From an uncultured Prevotella sp. (GTDB lineage: Bacteria > Bacteroidota > Bacteroidia > Bacteroidales > Bacteroidaceae): a stretch of 34,836 nucleotides of DNA. Positions within the stretch are counted from its first letter, which is position 1. The number at the start of each line of letters is the position of its first letter. This document shows positions 32,960-34,836 of this stretch, piece after piece. The notes beneath the pieces were generated by a model. The model saw only the letters and a program-made list of their open reading frames with translations. It ran no database searches and was not told the origin of the DNA. The DNA is taken from positions 1-34,836 of the forward strand of contig ONYL01000042.1 of assembly GCA_900322035.1 (NCBI GenBank), in the 5' to 3' direction. Position numbers and translations under genes: made by a program.

Positions 32960-33340
32960 ATGAAGACAGAAGGATTCCGTGTGAAAGAATACCATGGTCC
33001 GGTGAAACGTTATTGCCAGACCATGGAGTTGCGCGACGACAGCGAACTCATCAAGAAATACCGCCAGGCTCACAGCCGCGAGCATTTCTGGCCCGAGATA
33101 GAAGAGGGCATCAAGAGCGTGGGCATCTTGGAGATGGAAATCTATATTCTTGGTAACCGCCTCTTCATGATAGTCGAGACCCCACTCGATTTCGACTGGG
33201 ACTCCGCCATGGCCCGCCTCGCCACCCTTCCCCGACAGCAGGAGTGGGAGACGTTTGTCGCGGCCTTCCAACAGTGCGCCGCCGATGCCACAAGCGACGA
33301 GAAGTGGCAGATGATGGATCGTATGTTCTATCTCTATTAA
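32960..33340 (+). CDS. L-rhamnose mutarotase family protein
   Basis: The 126-residue protein fits the RhaM/YiiL family (about 105 residues) with a short N-terminal extension. It has a single alpha/beta sandwich with KYRQAHSREHFWPEIEEGIKSVGI matching the family's YxxxHxxxWPE pattern and the C-terminal MMDRMFYLY matching the usual VFYL end. Such enzymes interconvert alpha- and beta-anomers of L-rhamnose or L-fucose. No rhamnose or fucose catabolic genes are nearby, so substrate and pathway are uncertain. It lies 7 bp before the methyltransferase gene and is probably co-transcribed with it. Confidence 0.8.
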   Translation: MKTEGFRVKEYHGPVKRYCQTMELRDDSELIKKYRQAHSREHFWPEIEEGIKSVGILEMEIYILGNRLFMIVETPLDFDWDSAMARLATLPRQQEWETFVAAFQQCAADATSDEKWQMMDRMFYLY

Positions 33341-33347
33341 CCGGCAC

Positions 33348-34541
33348 ATGACCACAGAGGAATTCATCATTCAGCACCGCCGCGACGCAGTTGCCGATCT
33401 TGCCCTCCACGCCTCGCGGTGGCCCGGGGTAGACATGCCCTTTGCCCTTGAGCAGATCGACGGCTGGCAACGGGCCTGCCGCAAGCTCCCCACCTGGGCG
33501 GCCACCGAGGGCATTGTCTATCCGCCGCATTTGGCCATGGAGCAGTGCTCGTCGGAACAGACCGCACGCTACAAGGCGAAGGTCATCTCGAGGCTGCTGC
33601 CCGTTGGAGGCTCATACGTGGACCTTACGGGCGGTCTGGGCGTGGATTTCTCCTTTGTGGCTCAATTGCCCACGCAGGCGAGTTTCGTTTACGTAGAGCG
33701 CCAAAAACGACTTTGTGAGGTGGCTGCTCACAATTTTGCCCTCTTGGGGCTGAAGGATGTGGAAGTTGACTGTGCCGACGGTGTGGATTATCTCCATTCT
33801 ATGTCCTGTGCTTCCGTGGTGTTTCTCGACCCGGCACGGCGCGACGCCCATGGCGGCAAGACGGTGGCCATGGCCGACTGCCAGCCCGATGTGCTTCAAT
33901 TGCGCGAAGAACTTTTGGAGAAAGCCGATTTCGTGGTGCTGAAGCTTTCGCCCATGCTCGACTGGCATCAGGCGCTCCTTGAGTTGGGGCGTGATGTCGT
34001 TAGGGAGATTCATATCGTCTCAGTGGCCAATGAGTGTAAAGAACTGTTGTTTGTGTTGAGCCGGCAGGGTGGGGGAGAAACGTCTGCCCAGCCCCGCATT
34101 CTTTGTGTAGACGGCGATGAGGTGTTCGACACCACTGTTGATGCGCCGCAGCGTATCTTTAGCGGCAGTTCTTTGCCGGCTTATCTTTATGAGCCCAATG
34201 CCTCCATCATGAAGGCCGGCCGTTTCGGAGCTTTGTGTGCGTCGATGCCGGTAGACGCATTGGCCGCCAATTCTCATTTGTTTGTTTCCGATAGTTGGCT
34301 CCCCCACTTTCCCGGCCGCCGTTTTCATGTGAATGCAGAATGTGGCTTCGGCAAGCATGAGCTGGGCGCGCTTTCCGCGTTGCAACGGGCAAACATCACC
34401 GTGCGTAATTTTCCTATGAGCGTAGCCGATTTGCGGAAGCGTCTTCGCCTCAAGGAGGGAGGGAGTGATTATCTCTTCGCCACGACACTTGCCGACGGGA
34501 AGCGTGTCGTCATCAGTTGTGGATTGGGCAATGGAAAATGA
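33348..34541 (+). CDS. THUMP-like class I SAM-dependent methyltransferase (PG1098 type)
   Basis: The 397-residue protein has the SAM-binding motif I VDLTGGLGVDFSFVA (92-100 core) and a DPARRDAHGG motif (from 161). It belongs to the PG1098-like family, named from a Porphyromonas gingivalis protein: a helical N-terminus, the methyltransferase fold, then a ferredoxin-like and a THUMP-like domain (LYEPNASIMKAGRFGAL, VNAECGFGKHELGAL). THUMP-type domains bind tRNA or rRNA, so an RNA target is likely but unknown. It sits 7 bp after the mutarotase-like gene and about 200 bp before a tRNA gene. Confidence 0.88.
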   Translation: MTTEEFIIQHRRDAVADLALHASRWPGVDMPFALEQIDGWQRACRKLPTWAATEGIVYPPHLAMEQCSSEQTARYKAKVISRLLPVGGSYVDLTGGLGVDFSFVAQLPTQASFVYVERQKRLCEVAAHNFALLGLKDVEVDCADGVDYLHSMSCASVVFLDPARRDAHGGKTVAMADCQPDVLQLREELLEKADFVVLKLSPMLDWHQALLELGRDVVREIHIVSVANECKELLFVLSRQGGGETSAQPRILCVDGDEVFDTTVDAPQRIFSGSSLPAYLYEPNASIMKAGRFGALCASMPVDALAANSHLFVSDSWLPHFPGRRFHVNAECGFGKHELGALSALQRANITVRNFPMSVADLRKRLRLKEGGSDYLFATTLADGKRVVISCGLGNGK

Positions 34542-34684
34542 ACAACCAGCCCTTTACGATTCTGTTGCAATCGAATCGATTGATGGCAACTTCCGTAGCT
34601 GCTATATTGCTTGAATTCATGTATAGAAACTCTCCTCAGGAAGGATCATGATGTGTTTTCAGATAAATTATTTTAGAATTCTCT

Positions 34685-34714
34685 TTGAGATGTCGCAAAA
34701 ATTAATTAATTTTG
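34685..34714 (+). promoter_or_regulatory. tRNA promoter
   Basis: TTG (34685-34687), 19 bp, TAATTTTG (34707-34714) fits the consensus; transcription would start about 20 nt before the tRNA. Confidence 0.65.
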
Positions 34715-34739
34715 CAGTCACAAAGCATTTCATCTATTT

Positions 34740-34813
34740 GGACTTGTAGCTCAGTTGGTTAGAGCAACAGACTCATAATCTGGAGGTCCTAGGTTCAAGC
34801 CCTAGCTGGTCCA
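34740..34813 (+). tRNA. tRNA with anticodon CAT, probably elongator tRNA-Met
   Basis: A cloverleaf folds from GGACTTG (34740-34746) with CTGGTCC (34806-34812) and discriminator A; D-arm AGCTC...GAGC, anticodon stem CAGAC/ATCTG with loop containing CAT, and T-arm GGTTCAAGCC are clear. The acceptor stem has one U-U and one G-U position. CCA is not encoded. The GG start argues against an initiator tRNA; tRNA-Ile2 (CAT with lysidine) is the alternative, not excluded by sequence. Confidence 0.88.
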
Positions 34814-34836
34814 CACTGAAAATCAGCAACTTAAGA

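Overview
This window is chromosomal DNA from a member of the Bacteroidota, most like Prevotella or a close relative (Prevotellaceae). The grounds are the protein families (a GLPGLI protein, a carboxypeptidase-regulatory-like outer-membrane beta-barrel, a C-A-B order fumarate reductase operon, a PG1098-type THUMP-like methyltransferase) and promoters of the Bacteroidota type: TTG, about 20 bp, TAnnTTTG. Such promoters can be read in front of dps, hlyIII, cysS, mutS, the fumarate reductase operon and the final tRNA. No species can be named from the sequence alone.

Layout. 1-5.6 kb is accessory DNA. It holds a diverged C-terminal fragment of tex, then an AT-richer cassette encoding a small secreted peptide, a GLPGLI protein and a large outer-membrane barrel. 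A 20-bp direct repeat (287-306 and 5528-5547) brackets the segment. Next come dps (5.6-6.1 kb) and about 1 kb of repeats: a 22-bp tandem array, hairpin elements, an inverted repeat of about 52 bp and a gene remnant. From 7.1 to 15.1 kb are housekeeping genes: a low-molecular-weight phosphatase, hemolysin III-type membrane protein, cysS, tex and mutS. The main tex copy carries an in-frame amber codon near its start. At 15.3-17.7 kb a roughly 0.5-kb sequence is present twice around a truncated RecG/AlbA_2-like gene and a MITE-like hairpin element. Then follow polA, a polyprenyl synthase, the block dtd / MazG-like / deoC, and uvrC, apt and mnmG. Two parS-like sites flank the apt region (25.65 and 26.65 kb), so this part probably lies in the origin-proximal ParB-binding domain. 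The right end has frdCAB, an L-rhamnose mutarotase-like gene, a THUMP-like methyltransferase and a tRNA with anticodon CAT.

How it fits together. The core genes cover DNA repair and replication (mutS, polA, uvrC), translation quality and tRNA biology (cysS, dtd, mnmG, tRNA), nucleotide salvage (apt, deoC, MazG-like), isoprenoid or quinone side chains and anaerobic fumarate respiration (polyprenyl synthase, frdCAB), and iron storage or stress (dps). Around them the window is rich in small non-coding elements. A hairpin family has compensatory base changes in its stems. A terminal inverted repeat (GGATATTTTCCGTGGATT) occurs four times. A 22-bp tandem repeat is found at two loci. An IVS-like element with a decayed four-helix-bundle ORF sits inside the frd operon. 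The two partial gene duplications (tex and the 0.5-kb repeat) are each a few to about ten percent diverged from their partner, which suggests exchange with related strains rather than very recent copying.
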